Assembly (NCBI GenBank): GCA_016946835.1
Contig: JACVTC010000007.1
Coordinates: 388,001-452,000 of the forward strand
Source: Neocallimastix lanati (nom. inval.)
Taxonomy: Eukaryota > Neocallimastigomycota > Neocallimastigomycetes > Neocallimastigales > Neocallimastigaceae
Direction of reading: 5' to 3'
Length of the DNA: 64,000 nucleotides
The position numbers were made by a program, and so were the translations under genes. Below the pieces are notes generated by a model. It did not search any database, was not told the origin of the DNA, and saw only the letters and a list, made by a program, of their open reading frames with translations. Within the stretch, counting starts at the first letter, position 1. Each line of letters opens with the position of its first letter. This document shows, one piece after another, positions 13,001 through 25,615 of this stretch.

Positions 13001-13870
13001 ATGAAAATTTATTTAATTTGTCTGCTAAAATTTGACTTTCTTTATCCCATGCATGACGTCTACAACCCGATATATCTCTAAGTAAATTTGAGATAATACA
13101 TTTTGAGTTTTCCCATTTTTTAAAAACACCTTACCTGAGCAATCGCACATTTCGGCGAAAGAAGAGGAAGGTTAAGTTCTTTAGAAAAAAAAATAACAAT
13201 AATAATAATAACAAAGGGATGTAAAGCTATTTCTCTTTGAAAATCCTTCGATCCAGTATAATCCTGTTATTAACTAGTGTCTCTGTACTTCTCGTTCTTT
13301 CTTTGTTTGATCCAAGAAGAGGTGTATAATACGAAACTTGCCCAATTACTATAGTATAAAAATAACATTCGTTAATATAAGGGATAGGAATATGAAGATT
13401 CTTAAGAAATCCTTTAATGGAATAAAGTGCTTTTTTTAATTTTATTATTCATTCTCTGTAGAATCGATTTCAATTCTAAATCATTTGAATACAGTACACC
13501 TAAAGTAGGTATAGCAATTCGTTTTAGGTAACTCTTGACTTGAAAAATAAAAAGGTGGGGATGCTGTTATTAAGAAATCTTGAAACTTCCCTTCGTACTA
13601 CTAAACTGGCACATTTATTGATACCCAAATTGTATTTCATTATTTCTAGCCCACTAACCGGCTAATTTTAATAATTTCTTAAGTTGAGATCTTGTTGGAG
13701 CACATAACACAATGTCATCTGCAAAAAGACCTTCACAACAACGTTTATCACCAATAAAGATTCCATATTTATCACAATTATTAAAAATATCATTAATGAA
13801 AAGTTATATAAAATTGGTGAGAGAGGACAACCTTAAACAAACTTCTTTCTTAATTTTTTCTTAATGGAAA
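11940..13870 (-). mobile_element. Decayed LINE (copy A): reverse transcriptase to C-terminal zinc knuckle
   Basis: A 5'-truncated non-LTR retrotransposon read on the minus strand with several stops and frameshifts. In order it shows the reverse-transcriptase motif GCPLSPILYN (about 13832-13800), the catalytic LFADDIVLCAPTRSQL (FADD codons at 13714-13725), a thumb-side phrase FGINKCASLVVRRE (about 13600-13560), PLLGSNKERTRST-like text (about 13320-13280), and a C-terminal CPxxCP…HWxxxC zinc knuckle (about 12790-12700). An Asn/Ser-rich segment (12571-12400) follows, then a terminal VRQASRA phrase (about 12085-12065). The endonuclease and N-terminal half are absent. The same C-terminal layout recurs in copies B-E, so this is a real family, but copy A is the most diverged and cannot be autonomous. 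Confidence 0.85.
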
Positions 13871-13882
13871 ACTTTAAAAAAA

Positions 13883-13905
13883 ATTAAATAATATTATTAA
13901 ATAAT

Positions 13906-13906
<1 letters not shown>
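13883..13906. repeat. Left 24-bp direct repeat flanking LINE copy B
   Basis: An A/T-only 24-bp string here is repeated exactly at 16073-16096, on the other side of LINE copy B. Copy B's coding 3' end, an A-run, GC and a T-run (minus-strand sense) lie between it and this repeat. It fits a target-site duplication, but its low complexity makes chance similarity possible. Confidence 0.5.
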
Positions 13907-13940
<34 letters not shown>

Positions 13941-15162
13941 TTTTTTTTTTTTTAGACTTTGAGAATAACTTTATTTAATTTATAATAATATTAAAATTAC
14001 ATTATTTAAATGAAAAAATAAAAAATAAAATACATGAAATAAAATATTATATATTATATAATTATAAAAGTGCGTTAGAAGCAATAGTTTCTAACTTTTA
14101 CCATTCATTGATGATAATACTACGTCCATTATTGCAAGTAATAATTTCAGTATTAGTGTTATCAAACGAATCTGTATCAGATCTTTCACCGGGAAGTGAA
14201 AATCTATGTCTTATCATTTCGACGTCGACGCTCTTAGTAACGGTAAATTCAATAGATTCAACAGAATATCGTTTCATCATCAATCTAAAAGATCGACGAA
14301 TTAATGGTATTACGTTTATTAGAAACTCTGCAATCCCCACAAAATACGGAACAGTCGACGAAGTTGAACTTTGTTTAAAAATATTGTCAACTAATTGTCT
14401 TTGTTTCCCCATCATTGACTTTAATTTTTTCATATACTGAACGCCCGCCAAGAAAAGCATTCAATATAAACTAATAATTATTATTATCATAGAGTCTAAA
14501 GAAACATCCAAGGATTTTTGTTCAATTATCATTGCAATCTTCAAAAAGAGATCATCAAGAAAAAGTAAAGATTTATTTCTAAAATTTTCCAATTCTTTAC
14601 AGGCAAAGATCCAGTGAGAAAAGCTAGGTACACTAACACCACAACAAGGGCAACATTTAGGGCAATCTTCTAAGACTATTTTTTTTTTTTTAATGGAAAT
14701 ACTAATGTCAAATTTAAAATCACACCTAATTTCGAGAAATCCAAAAGAATCCAAAATTGATACTTAGGATATTAAAATGTTAAGTCTTTGATTTCTGAAA
14801 TAAATTTAAAATCATTTTCCTTGTAAATAATTGCCTTTTTAACTAGGGTTTGAAGACATCTCTTTCTCACTGAAACTTTTTTATTTCACATGTTTTTTTT
14901 TTTTTTTACCATTTAATTTCTTATCCAAAGTCCTTGATTCTTTAATCCATGAGTAGTGTGACATAGTAGGAATATTATTAGTGAGATGATTAATAATACA
15001 TAATGAGTTTTTTCATTTTCTAAAGCAGCGTTATTGAGAATAATGAGATTTTCCATTTTCTGAAGCAGCGTCATTGAGATATAGCACAGATAGCTGAAAG
15101 AGGAGGTATTCTCAATTCACGAGTAAGACTAAAATAAGAATTACGAGATTTAAATCCATAAC

Positions 15163-15188
15163 TCCAATAAAGTCCTCTATTAATAATT
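15163..15188. repeat. Target-site duplication of LINE copy C (left)
   Basis: The 26 bp starting TCCAATAAAGTCCTCTAT are identical to 15963-15988 at the other end of copy C. The sequence belongs to the host element (copy B), encoding INRGLYW on the minus strand. A T-run follows, i.e. the A tail of copy C in minus orientation, so the exact right edge of the duplication is ambiguous by a few bases. Confidence 0.9.
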
Positions 15189-15962
15189 TTTTTTTTTTAT
15201 TTTTTTTAACGGGAGCAAACTTACTTCATCTTTATTAATTAAATATTTGAAAAAAAAAAATACATGTAATAAAAAGAAAAAAAAAGATAAAGAAAATAAA
15301 CTAAAAAAAAAAAAAAAACACAAAATAAAAATAAAATAAAATAAAATAATAGTATAATGTATTCTAGTTTCATTTAATTAATATCTGTAAGACTTCACAA
15401 GGGCATTACTATACTGAAGTATAATAATTAATTTTGACTTCACAATGTTAATCATAATTTTAAGATACGAAATTATGATCTTCAGTGGTTGTGCTAGCCC
15501 TGCTGGCCTGTCTTACTGTTTCTTCAGCACTGACGCTCTTGGTAGTAGTAGTACGATTCGATTTGAACCTATTGAACAAAGACCATTGCTGGCCAATAGT
15601 AATAGGTATAATCGATTGAAGAAGAGCCGCAGTAACCACCAAGAATGGAGTATCAGAATAAGCACCTGATTTCATCTGGCACATAAATAGATCCTTCTAT
15701 TCCCTTGTACTTTTATTAATACTTCTTCCTCCAAGAAGGAAATTAAACACTTTTTCACACACACTATAATCAACATACACATTATTTTCAATACTATTAC
15801 TAACATTACTAAAAATACTATTACTAATATTATTATAACTATTATTACTATTACTATTATTACTATTACTATTATTACTATTACTATTATTATTATTACT
15901 ATTATTACTAATGCTATTATCATTATTACTATTAACAATATCATTTGTTAGGTTGCCACGGT
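15189..15962 (-). mobile_element. LINE copy C: young, 5'-truncated, nested in copy B
   Basis: A 3'-terminal LINE fragment of about 770 bp on the minus strand. It reads an Asn/Ser-rich segment, FLLGGRSINKSTREW, then SDTPFLVVTAALLQSIIPIT and a terminal VRQASRASTTTEDHNFVS before a stop at about 15460. A 3' UTR of about 250 bases ends TTTGCTCCCGTT plus an A tail (T-run at about 15190-15208). The protein and the 3' UTR are nearly identical to copy D at 56.9-57.57 kb, so this subfamily moved recently. A 26-bp target-site duplication brackets it, and its insertion split copy B's reading frame. The low-complexity ACT/ATT run on the plus strand (15790-15940) is its Asn/Ser-rich coding segment. Confidence 0.92.
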
Positions 15963-15988
15963 TCCAATAAAGTCCTCTATTAATAATT
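15963..15988. repeat. Target-site duplication of LINE copy C (right)
   Basis: Partner of 15163-15188: the same 26 bases beginning TCCAATAAAGTCC. On the right it continues into copy B coding sequence (KLKK just upstream of IINRGLYW on the minus strand), as expected for an insertion into copy B. Confidence 0.9.
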
Positions 15989-16072
15989 TTTTTGAGCTTT
16001 AGAGCATCTGCTCTTATTTGAACCAAATAGAAGGGCATAATATAAAACAAGACTAAGAATAATGGAAATATT

Positions 16073-16096
16073 ATTAAATAATATTATTAAATAATA
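16073..16096. repeat. Right 24-bp direct repeat flanking LINE copy B
   Basis: Exact partner of 13883-13906. It contains only A and T, so its support as a target-site duplication is moderate. Confidence 0.5.
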
Positions 16097-16171
16097 ATAA
16101 AAAAAAAAAAAAAAAAAAAAAGTAAAAATAGGATATAATTCTTTTTTTTTTTTTATTAATTTGTTTATTTT

Positions 16172-16205
<34 letters not shown>

Positions 16206-17103
16206 TTTATTTTATTTTATTTAACTTACTTTTAAATCTTTTAAAAAAAAAATTTTTTTTTTTTTATTTTTATATTATTATTTTTTTTATTTTTTGTAAT
16301 AAATATTTTAATAAAATTATTATTTTACTATATAATTCTATATAATATATTATTAATAAAAGATATATATTCACTTTTTTTTTTGGTTTGGTTTGGTTTG
16401 GTTTGTTGTTTACCATATAATTTTAAAATTCTAAGAAACTATATATTAATAAGGATATTAATTTTTTTGTGTGTTTAATTTTGAAAAGAGAAATACATAA
16501 ATCTTTAATAAAAAAAAAAATTTTTTTATAACTTTATATAAATTAAAAAGAAAAAAAAAATAAAAAAATATCTATATAAATAATATATATCTTTTATTAA
16601 TTTATTTATTATTATTATTTATTTTCTATATAAACTTCTTAAAATAATATATAAAAATTCAATTTATTATATTATTGAAGATTCATTTTTTTTTTTTTTT
16701 TCCTAATTCTTCTTAAAAAAGATAAAAAAAAAAAAAAAAAGAAAAAATATATAACCCTAGTATATTCAACTAATACCAAAATTTTATTGGATGTCTATAA
16801 TTTTTTTTTTTTTTTCTTTTTCACCAACTTCAAAAAGAAAAAAAAAAATAAAATTAATAAGAATTGGAAAAAAAAAAAAAAATTTAAATGAATCATGGTA
16901 GGTATAATAATAATAATGATAATTTACTATATTATATTATATTATATTATATTAGAACAATAATAAAAAAAATAATATTGATAGTTTAAATAATTTGATA
17001 ATGATAAATGTTAATATATAAATATATATATTGTTATATGTAACTGATAAATTTAATAAGATATTACAAAATAAATGACTATTTAAATAAGATATGTAAA
17101 AAA

Positions 17104-17139
<36 letters not shown>

Positions 17140-17326
17140 TTTTTTTTTGTTTTTTTTGTTTTTGTTTTTTTTTTGTTTGCTTTTTGTTATATATATATTA
17201 AAACTATTGAATTATTTTTAATATTGATATTTTATTTTTTAACTATCTAATAAATTTTATATATAAAAAAAAAAAAAAAGAAAAAGAATAAAAAACTTTT
17301 TCTTTGTTATATTTAATTAATCATTA
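16097..17326. other. A+T-rich intergenic DNA / 3' flank of the 603-residue gene
   Basis: Homopolymer-rich DNA with TTTTA, GGTTT (about 16385-16402) and T-run motifs such as 17108-17175. No ORF of substance, RNA gene or repeat family is recognised. The last 100-200 bases before 17327 must contain the 3' end of the minus-strand gene. Confidence 0.55.
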
Positions 17327-19138
17327 TTATTGATAATTACTACCATGTTGATATTCTGAAGTCATATTATAATAATTTATTGGACTTTGTGAAGGTGGTG
17401 AAAGCATTATGCTGTGATCTGGAGTTGGTGGTACAGTATAAACAACAGTTGATGGTTGCATAGGTAATTGATTGGGAAGAGATTGATATATCATACCTTT
17501 TTGTGGATTAGATTGATAGATCATATTATTTGAATCAATCATACCATTAGCACCATTATTTATAAATACTGATTGAGAAGCTTGTGGTTGATTTATTGAA
17601 TAAGATGGAATAGAAGCATAAGTAGTTTGAATAGGTAATTGTTGATTTTGTTGAAGAGTTGGAGAAAGAATACAATTTGGATTAGTAATAATTTGATATG
17701 AAGTAGTTTGTGGTGGGGATGGATTAGCTTGTTGCATTGGAATATAGGATTGATTAAGACCTTGAAGAGTAGTAGCTGGATAAGAATTAGATGGAATAAC
17801 ATTACCATGATTACCATTTGGATCATTAATAATAACTTGCTGATTGGTTTGCGGTAATGAATCCATAATAGCAGTATCAACAACTGGAGTAGATGATGGT
17901 GATGGATTTACAATTACAGAACCCATTGGATAATTAACTTCTTGAATAAGAAGTGGTGAAACGTTTTGTTTAATAACATATTTAGAAGTTTGAACATTAG
18001 TTGGGTATTGATTAACTTGTTGAGAAATTACATGACTAGCAGTTGGTGATGGATAAGATGAAATGATTTTCTTTTCATTTTGATTTTGCTCATACTTAAT
18101 ACTACTAGTGGAATTCATTTCACTTGGTAAAGTTGAATTCATAGAATTAGTAGTAGAAGTATTCATTGGAATTTGACCCTTACCTTGATATAAAGTTTTA
18201 GAACTAGACATAGTTGGAGTTGGTAAGGATTGTAATAATATTTTTTGATTATTTTCATTATTTGAAGAATAAATTGGTTCTGGAATTTGATGTTCCTTAG
18301 TAGTAGTTGGGGTATGAAGATTATTATTGTTGTTGTTGGGGCTATTATTATTAATACTATTATTATTGTTGTTATTATTATATTGATAAATAGAAGTATT
18401 CATTATAGGAGTTTCTAAGGAAGAAGTAGTATTTATTTTATCCTTATGTGATGGTAAAACAGTAGTAGTATTATTTACAGTAATAATTGATGGTGAAGAA
18501 AATGAAGAATTTATGTTTGAAACTAAATTAGTTTTAACTTGGTTTTGACTTTTTAAAGTTTTATTGGATATAACATTTGGATTAGATGATGGTATAACAA
18601 CAGTGCTTGGATTAATAGTTAAACTAATCTTTGGTTTTCTTGGTTTACATTCCTTCTTCTTTGGAATTGGATCTTCATTAATTTCCTTACCGTTAGTCAC
18701 AATTTCTTCCCAACATTTTCCAATTAAAGTACTAGTAATTTCACGATCAGAAGCTCTAATTTTAACTAAAGTCCAAAGATTTCTAATATTATTTGGACTC
18801 TTACCATGTCTCTTTAAGGAACGGCAAAGTCTTTCCTTGGTTGGACGTTCCTTAAAACCTTCTAAAGTATTTAAAACAGTAGCACAATCTAAGAAACGAT
18901 AAACTTGAGCTCTTGAAATTTTCCAAACATCTCTGAAATATATTTCAAGACTTGGAGCAACTGCTTTATAAAGTTTTCTATTTACAATACTCTGTATAGC
19001 TAAAATAGTCTTTTGAAAGCCATCTTGTCTTCTCTGATCATTATCTTTATAATGCAATACGTCCATATCCATAAGTTTTTCTTGCTTCTTTAATTCTTCA
19101 AGCATATCCTTCTTTTGAATTTTATTTAATTTAGTCAT
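17327..19138 (-). CDS. Putative nuclear protein with bacterial/phage-like helical N-terminal domain, 603 aa
   Basis: Intronless, 603 residues, function not known to me. Residues about 40-148 form the only conserved-looking domain, with NRKLYKAVAPSLEIYF, VWKISRAQVYRFLDCATVL, RPTKERLCRSLKRHGKSPNN and ITSTLIGKCWEEIV. The order of elements (KLY…EYCRERWGISRSYAYRLIDAA…, then a PTNEAQARPL-like helix, then W and a KITAAHV-like end) is that of a domain common in bacterial, plasmid and phage proteins and thought to bind DNA. A basic stretch KKKECKPRKPK (160-170) could be a nuclear localisation signal. Residues about 175-603 are low-complexity, rich in Ser, Asn, Pro, Gln and Tyr, with an Asn tract (about 255-275), resembling activation or disordered regions of transcription factors. 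The start is the first ATG after an A/T-rich leader. Role in transcription is inference. Confidence 0.85.
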   Translation of the reverse strand: MTKLNKIQKKDMLEELKKQEKLMDMDVLHYKDNDQRRQDGFQKTILAIQSIVNRKLYKAVAPSLEIYFRDVWKISRAQVYRFLDCATVLNTLEGFKERPTKERLCRSLKRHGKSPNNIRNLWTLVKIRASDREITSTLIGKCWEEIVTNGKEINEDPIPKKKECKPRKPKISLTINPSTVVIPSSNPNVISNKTLKSQNQVKTNLVSNINSSFSSPSIITVNNTTTVLPSHKDKINTTSSLETPIMNTSIYQYNNNNNNNSINNNSPNNNNNNLHTPTTTKEHQIPEPIYSSNNENNQKILLQSLPTPTMSSSKTLYQGKGQIPMNTSTTNSMNSTLPSEMNSTSSIKYEQNQNEKKIISSYPSPTASHVISQQVNQYPTNVQTSKYVIKQNVSPLLIQEVNYPMGSVIVNPSPSSTPVVDTAIMDSLPQTNQQVIINDPNGNHGNVIPSNSYPATTLQGLNQSYIPMQQANPSPPQTTSYQIITNPNCILSPTLQQNQQLPIQTTYASIPSYSINQPQASQSVFINNGANGMIDSNNMIYQSNPQKGMIYQSLPNQLPMQPSTVVYTVPPTPDHSIMLSPPSQSPINYYNMTSEYQHGSNYQ

Positions 19139-21761
19139 TTTGCTTATATATATTTATATCTATATTTCTTTTTTTGAAGAAGTTTAAAAAAAAAATTAAA
19201 TTTTATTTATAATAATACTAATAATAATTTTTTTTTTTATGCTGTCGCTCTTAATTTTTTTGATTTTAAATTAAAAATATAATATAATAATATTATTTAT
19301 ATAGCTTTATAAATAGGTATTATTAAAAAAATTTTCTATATATCTTTATGGCTAGTTAATTATTAATAATTGTTATTAAAATGATATAATTTTAAGATAT
19401 TGTTAAAAAAATTTCTATATATTTTTATATAACTAATTAATTATTAATAATTATTTATTAAATTAAAAAAATATATATATAATTATTTATTGAATAATTA
19501 TATAATATATATTATATATTATTTATATATTATATATATTTTTTCAAAGTGGTTTTTTTTTTTATTATTTGTAAAAAAGGGTATAGTTTTTTAATTATAT
19601 ATAAAAATAAAATTAAGTTAATATATAATTTATTAATATTAATAATATTTTTTGATGAATTTGATTGGTTAAAATTTTATTATTAAAAATTTTATAGTAC
19701 CTTATTAATAAAGCATGAGATTAATTAATTGATAAACTTTAAATAATAATATTTAAAGAATAATAAAAAAAATTTTTTTTCTAATTATAATCTTCAATAA
19801 TTATGATTCACAATTATTTAATTTCTTTTGAAAATAAATATATTATTTGGTTGAAGTATTTTGTATTTTGTATTAAAGACTCTAATTAATAAATAACTTC
19901 TAAGATGTTTTAGAATTAAAAGTTTTTTTTTTTAATTATATATATACACTATAAAAATATAAAAAAAATATTAACATAAAAATAGTTAGTAATAGATTAT
20001 ATATTTTTATATTTAATATCTATATTTATTTAAAATACAATATATTTTTCTTTTCTTTTCTTTTATTTTTTTTATCAATCAATCTTTGCCTATATTATAA
20101 TAATTATTGCTGATAATTTCTGATAAATTTAATAATTTAATTTATATATATTAAAAAAATTTTTTTTTTTTTTGTTTCCTATAACCACTATTTTCTATAA
20201 TACCTAAAAATTTTTTAAAAATTTTTACTTAATTTTTTATTACATTAATTTTTCTTTTTTAAATAACTTTCTTTTTGACTATATTATTTATCTTTATTGC
20301 TAACTTTTCACTTAATTTTTTTGATATTGTCATATTTATATTATCTATTATTCTTTATATCTACTAATTATTATTATGGAACTAGGTTTTTAACTATTTT
20401 ATATTATTCAATTTCAATATTTTTTATGTATTTAATGTTAAATGTATATTTTAATTTTTATATCAATATTCTTTTCTATAAATATATATATTATTATATT
20501 ATCTACTATTTTTTCTTATTATATTACTATATAAAATAATTTTTTCATCAATATAAATATCTATAATAAAAAAAAAGTCTTAATTATTACTTATGTAGAA
20601 TTTCAATTGTTCTCTCTCTTTTTTTTTTTTTTTAATATATCAATATAAGTTTAATTAATATTTGTTAAGAAATAAAATGAAAATTGTTTTTTTTTTTTAT
20701 AATAAAATTTTTAAATGAAAAAAATATATGAATTTTAAATTCTTAATAAAGAAAAAATATATATATATATATTTTTTAAAAAATGATATCTTCTATATTT
20801 TCAAAATCAAAATTTCTCTACTATTAATTCTTATTATATTTATAAAAAATTTAACTTAAAACTTGAAAATAATAAAAAAAAAATTGAAAATAAAAAAGAA
20901 GATAATTAAATTTGTTTATATATGAATTTTTTTATTAAAAAATTATAATAATCAATTTAAATTATAATATTTTTTTTTTAATTCTATTCTAGTAAAATAC
21001 AGTTTCATATTGTAGAGTATAATTTAACTTAATAATAATATTTTTACATATATTATTAATTTGTATCTTTAATATAAATTAATATAAATATACATATAAA
21101 AAGAATTGAATATATCTTAGTTGTCATATATATTTAAACAATATGTTATTAAATAAAATTATTTTGGCTATTTATTTTAATTTTATTATTTAATAAACTT
21201 TATATAATAAAATTTATAAAACTTATTTTAATATATTATAAAAGTATTAGCCATTATATAATCAATATATTAAATATATCTTATTCAAAGATAAATTGGA
21301 TAATATATACAAATTAAAAGACAACTATAGTATAATATATTGTTACTATATATTTTAAATTATTCCAGAAATGTAATTTATAAATTAAAATTAATAGTTT
21401 TAATTAATTAAATTATATAATATTATATAATAAACTTTACATATTAATAAAGTATTTTTAATTAATGGAGAAATTGAATGGATTAGAAATACATATAAAT
21501 GATTTATTTTCTTTTTATAATTCTAATATATTATAAAATATATTTAGTATAATTTTTTTATATTTCTTTTTTTACCCCATTTATAATCATATATTGGTAA
21601 TATAATATTAAACATATTTTATTATATATTGATGTATAATATAATATATTGTATATTTTTATTAAATTGTTTTAAAAAGAACTGGAACAAGATTCGAATT
21701 TTTTTTTTTTAATAAACAATAAAATAAATGTATATTATCTATTATTATCTATTATTATTTA

Positions 21762-21994
21762 CAATTATTTATTATTTATTATTTATTATTTATTATTTAT
21801 TATTTATTATTTATTATTTATTATTTATTATTTACTATTTATTATTTAATTATTTAATTATTTATTACTTATTATTTATTATTTATTATTTATTATTTAT
21901 TATTTATTATTTATTATTTATTATTTATTATTTATTATTTATTATTTATTATTTATTATTTATTATTTATTATTTATTATTTATTATTTATTAT
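21762..21994. repeat. Heptamer array (TTATTTA)n
   Basis: Tandem 7-bp unit TTATTTA (equivalently TATTATT) with a few interruptions near 21832-21870. The same unit, in the complementary strand, forms the large arrays at 62.2 kb and 62.9-63.2 kb, so it is a genome-typical minisatellite. The reading frame through it is an artefact of period 7. Confidence 0.95.
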
Positions 21995-24900
21995 TAAGAT
22001 AAAAAAAAAAAAAAAAATACTATAATTAAAAAAATAATTAAAAAATTCTAATAATAAAATTAAAATAGATACGCCATGAATAATAAAACTAAAAATAAGC
22101 ATGACTTATCTATGGATACAAATGTGGATCCTCTACAAATAAAAAAAAAGAATAAAAATTAAATGTAAATTTTCTAATAAAATTCTAGTCTATAACCTAA
22201 ACTTACTAAACAATGAATTTTATCATTGCATTGTTGTTGTTTACTATTTATTAATTATTAATTATTATTTATTATTTATTACTTTTTAATTATTATCATT
22301 TAACGTTATTAATGAAAAGTGTATAATAAAGCAATTGAATTATTTTTATTACTATTTAATTTTTTTAAAAAAAAAAAAAAATTCTAGTTTATCTTTATTC
22401 TCTGAATGAAAAATTCAATAAAGCAATTTTCATATCTAAAAAGAAAAAAAAAAAGGTATAAAATTCAATCTATAAAATAAAAATAGTTACCATTTTATAT
22501 TTAATCAATGTATTATTTATTCCATTTAGAGATAATCTTAAAATAAAAAATAAATACTAAATATAACTATTTTACATATAATATCCTCATTATATTATTA
22601 TTCTTAATTTCTTTACATTTAATCAATTATATATTTATGTTAATTTACAATAATAATTTATTCAGGACACCTTTTTATTAATATATCCATAATATTATCA
22701 CAGTAATAATTTTTTTTAAATAAATAAATAAATAAAAATTTTATTTATTTATTTATTTATTTATTTATTATAGCTTAAATAGTAATTATTTATTTCAAAT
22801 AATATAAGTATCATAATGTCAATAAAGTATTTTATATAATATTTTATATAATTCATAAAATAATAAATAAAAATCATTATTCTATTTATCATTATAATTA
22901 TTTTCTGTATTAAAAAGTAGTCCATTATCGGAAGAAAGAAAGAAAAATTAATTATTTTCTATTTAATAAGATTATAGAATATTGAATTTATTATTATTAT
23001 AATATTATTTATATTAATATTATTTTTTTTTTTTTTTTTTTTTTTTTTCTGATGTTAATTTTAATAATAATAGAAATATTAAATAAATTAAATTAAATTA
23101 AATTAAATTAAATTAAATGATTTGGAATATTTTCCTATGATTTATATAAAACATATTCTATCTCTCTTAAATCAATAAAATCATATATAATTTCAATTGT
23201 ATTTTATATTGGCTAGAATAATAAAATAAATTAAAAAAGACTAGAATAACCTATTAAGTATATATATAGAATAATATATTGCTTTAAACTTAAAATTTGA
23301 ATTAAAAAGTATCTACCATAATTTATAAATAATATATATTAAAAAATTAATAAATTAATAGATAAATCTTATTTTTAATAATTTATAAAACTTTAATAGC
23401 ATTATTAAATATTAAAAAATAGAAGAATTCTATTTTTTTGATGAATCTTTCATTTCTTTCTTATTTAATAATAAGGTTTCAGTAATTCTATTTTATTATT
23501 GATTTAACTTTTCAACAATATAATATAAATAAAATTAATGAAGTTATCTATATTTAGAAATATTTAATAATTAAAAACTTTAATTACTAATAAATTTCAA
23601 ATTTATTAATTAAAGAAAACATTTGTACAACCTTAAATGAGGCTAGTGATTCAATTATGTATTAAATTATTTTGATTAAATATATATAAATTATTATATA
23701 ATATTATGTAATAATTTAATATTTTCAAAAAAAATTTTTTTTTCCACTTCATTTTATAAATAATACTAATTATAATTTAAAGCTTTTTTTATTTTAAATA
23801 TATTTATACATATATATTTTTATATATTTATATATATATATATTTATATTTTTAAAAAATATAAAAAAAAAAAAAAAAAAAAAAAAACATAATATATTTT
23901 ATATCAAGATATTAAATATCATTAATATTTCGTTTAATTATATAAGCAATAACTACAGGATAGATAGTATAATTAAATTTAATTTAAAATTTTACTATAC
24001 TATTAGTAATATCTTTTTTTTATTTTTTTTTTCACCATTTAAAAATAATAGATAAATTTAGATAATCTTTATGGAAGTATAAAATCATTCTAAGGAAAAG
24101 AAAGCCTAAAATAATAATAATTGAATATCAAAGAAGGATTTTCTTTTTTTCTATATATTGTGGCCAGGTATTCTACCATAAGATCCTCCATACATAAGGT
24201 AAAATTTTTAAATTATTATTATTATTATTATTTTATAATAATTTTAAAAATTAAAATTAAAAAAAAAAATTATTTACTTGTTAATTTATTTATTCATCTA
24301 TTTATTAATTAATTAATTAATATTAATTTATATATATATTATATATTTTTTTTTTTAATTTAACAATTATTTAAATCCATTAAAATAATATGTAAACTGT
24401 CTACTTAAAAATTTTTTTTTGAGATTTATATAATATATAAATTAATTATCTATTTAATAAATGTCTTCCATCATATTAAAACAAAAAAAATAAATAAATA
24501 AATAAAAATTAAAATTAATTTATATTAAAAATTTTTTTATTGACAATAAAAAAAAAAAAAAAATTAAAATGTAATAAAAATCTTTATATAATTATTTAAA
24601 AATTTTTAATCTTTTTCTATAACAGAATAATTATTTTTTTTAATAAGTAATATTAATAATAACATGATTTTACTTTTATTATATTAAATCTACTTTGTTA
24701 TCTATAAGACCTTTCTACTTTTCTTTATTTTTAAAAACAATACATTTTTATTTAAAAAAAATTAAAATATAACAATAAAAATATTAATATCATTTCTATA
24801 AAAGTAAATTATTATTTAATATAATTAATAGATATTTCTAAATAAAGCGGATTTTTTTTTATTTTTTTACATTTGTTATATTAATATCTTTGATATATTA

Positions 24901-25385
24901 GTTTAAAAATATAAAATCCTTTTTTTTTACCATTAATTAATTTCTTAATAATTAATTACTTAATAATATGAATAAATATATCTTATATAAATTAATATAA
25001 CTTAATTTAAAAAAAAAAATCAAAAGTAATATTTTTCAATATTTTTTTATTATTATTATTATTTATTATATATAAATATATAATCAATTTTAAATAGAAT
25101 GAGTAAGATATGTTTAATAATGAAAAACATTTAATATATTACAGTATATAAAATTTTATAAATCATCCGTTTTAGCAAGTTTCAAATAATTTATGTATAA
25201 TTTAATCAGTCTTTTTAATATATAATGATAAATTTATCTGTAAAAAGTAATACAAAAAAACTAAAAAAAAAAATTATAATAATTCATCATATTGAAATAA
25301 TTAAAACAAATTATAAAATTAATATCAACATGATAGAAATAATAATAATCTAATTAAAAAATAATACAAAATAAAACATTAAGGA

Positions 25386-25427
<42 letters not shown>

Positions 25428-25584
25428 GTAACAAAATTTTATTATTAATATCATTATATTAATATAGTAATTATGGAATTAATAACTTTAATTAATTGTA
25501 TAGAAAAATTATTAAATTAATATTAAGTTAATATAAATAATATGAATAATTTTATAGAATCATTGAAACTTTTATTCTTTTTTC

Positions 25585-25615
<31 letters not shown>

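Larger units (their letters stand above)
13937..16072 (-). mobile_element. Decayed LINE (copy B), interrupted by nested copy C
   Basis: Minus-strand 5'-truncated LINE. Its 5' part (about 16050-15964) reads RADALKLKKIINRGLYW; the frame is then broken by copy C and resumes at about 15190 with the same INRGLYW followed by SYGFKSRNSYFSLTRELRIP. Further down come CPKCCPCCGVSVPSFSHWIFACKEL (quoted in parts: CPxC-CPCC, SHW and FACKEL; about 14670-14600), then a variable C-terminal segment (14460-14098) ending SIIINEW. The 3' end carries an A-run at 13941-13954 (T-run on the plus strand). Several stops and frameshifts make it a relic. A matching 24-bp A/T string flanks both ends. Confidence 0.8.

Noticed and set aside
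14108-14440. 110-residue plus-strand frame
   Set aside because: Antisense to the C-terminal segment of LINE copy B, which matches other copies on the minus strand.
18564-18902. 112-residue plus-strand frame
   Set aside because: Antisense shadow of the conserved domain of the 603-residue minus-strand gene.
20297-20539. 80-residue hydrophobic frame that could be a membrane protein
   Set aside because: Composition is what random A/T-rich DNA encodes (Ile, Phe, Tyr, Leu); no conserved motif, splice structure or G/C elevation.
24121-24312. Possible exon (MNIKEGFSFF…) followed by a GTAAAA donor-like site
   Set aside because: No second exon or family similarity could be found on either side.
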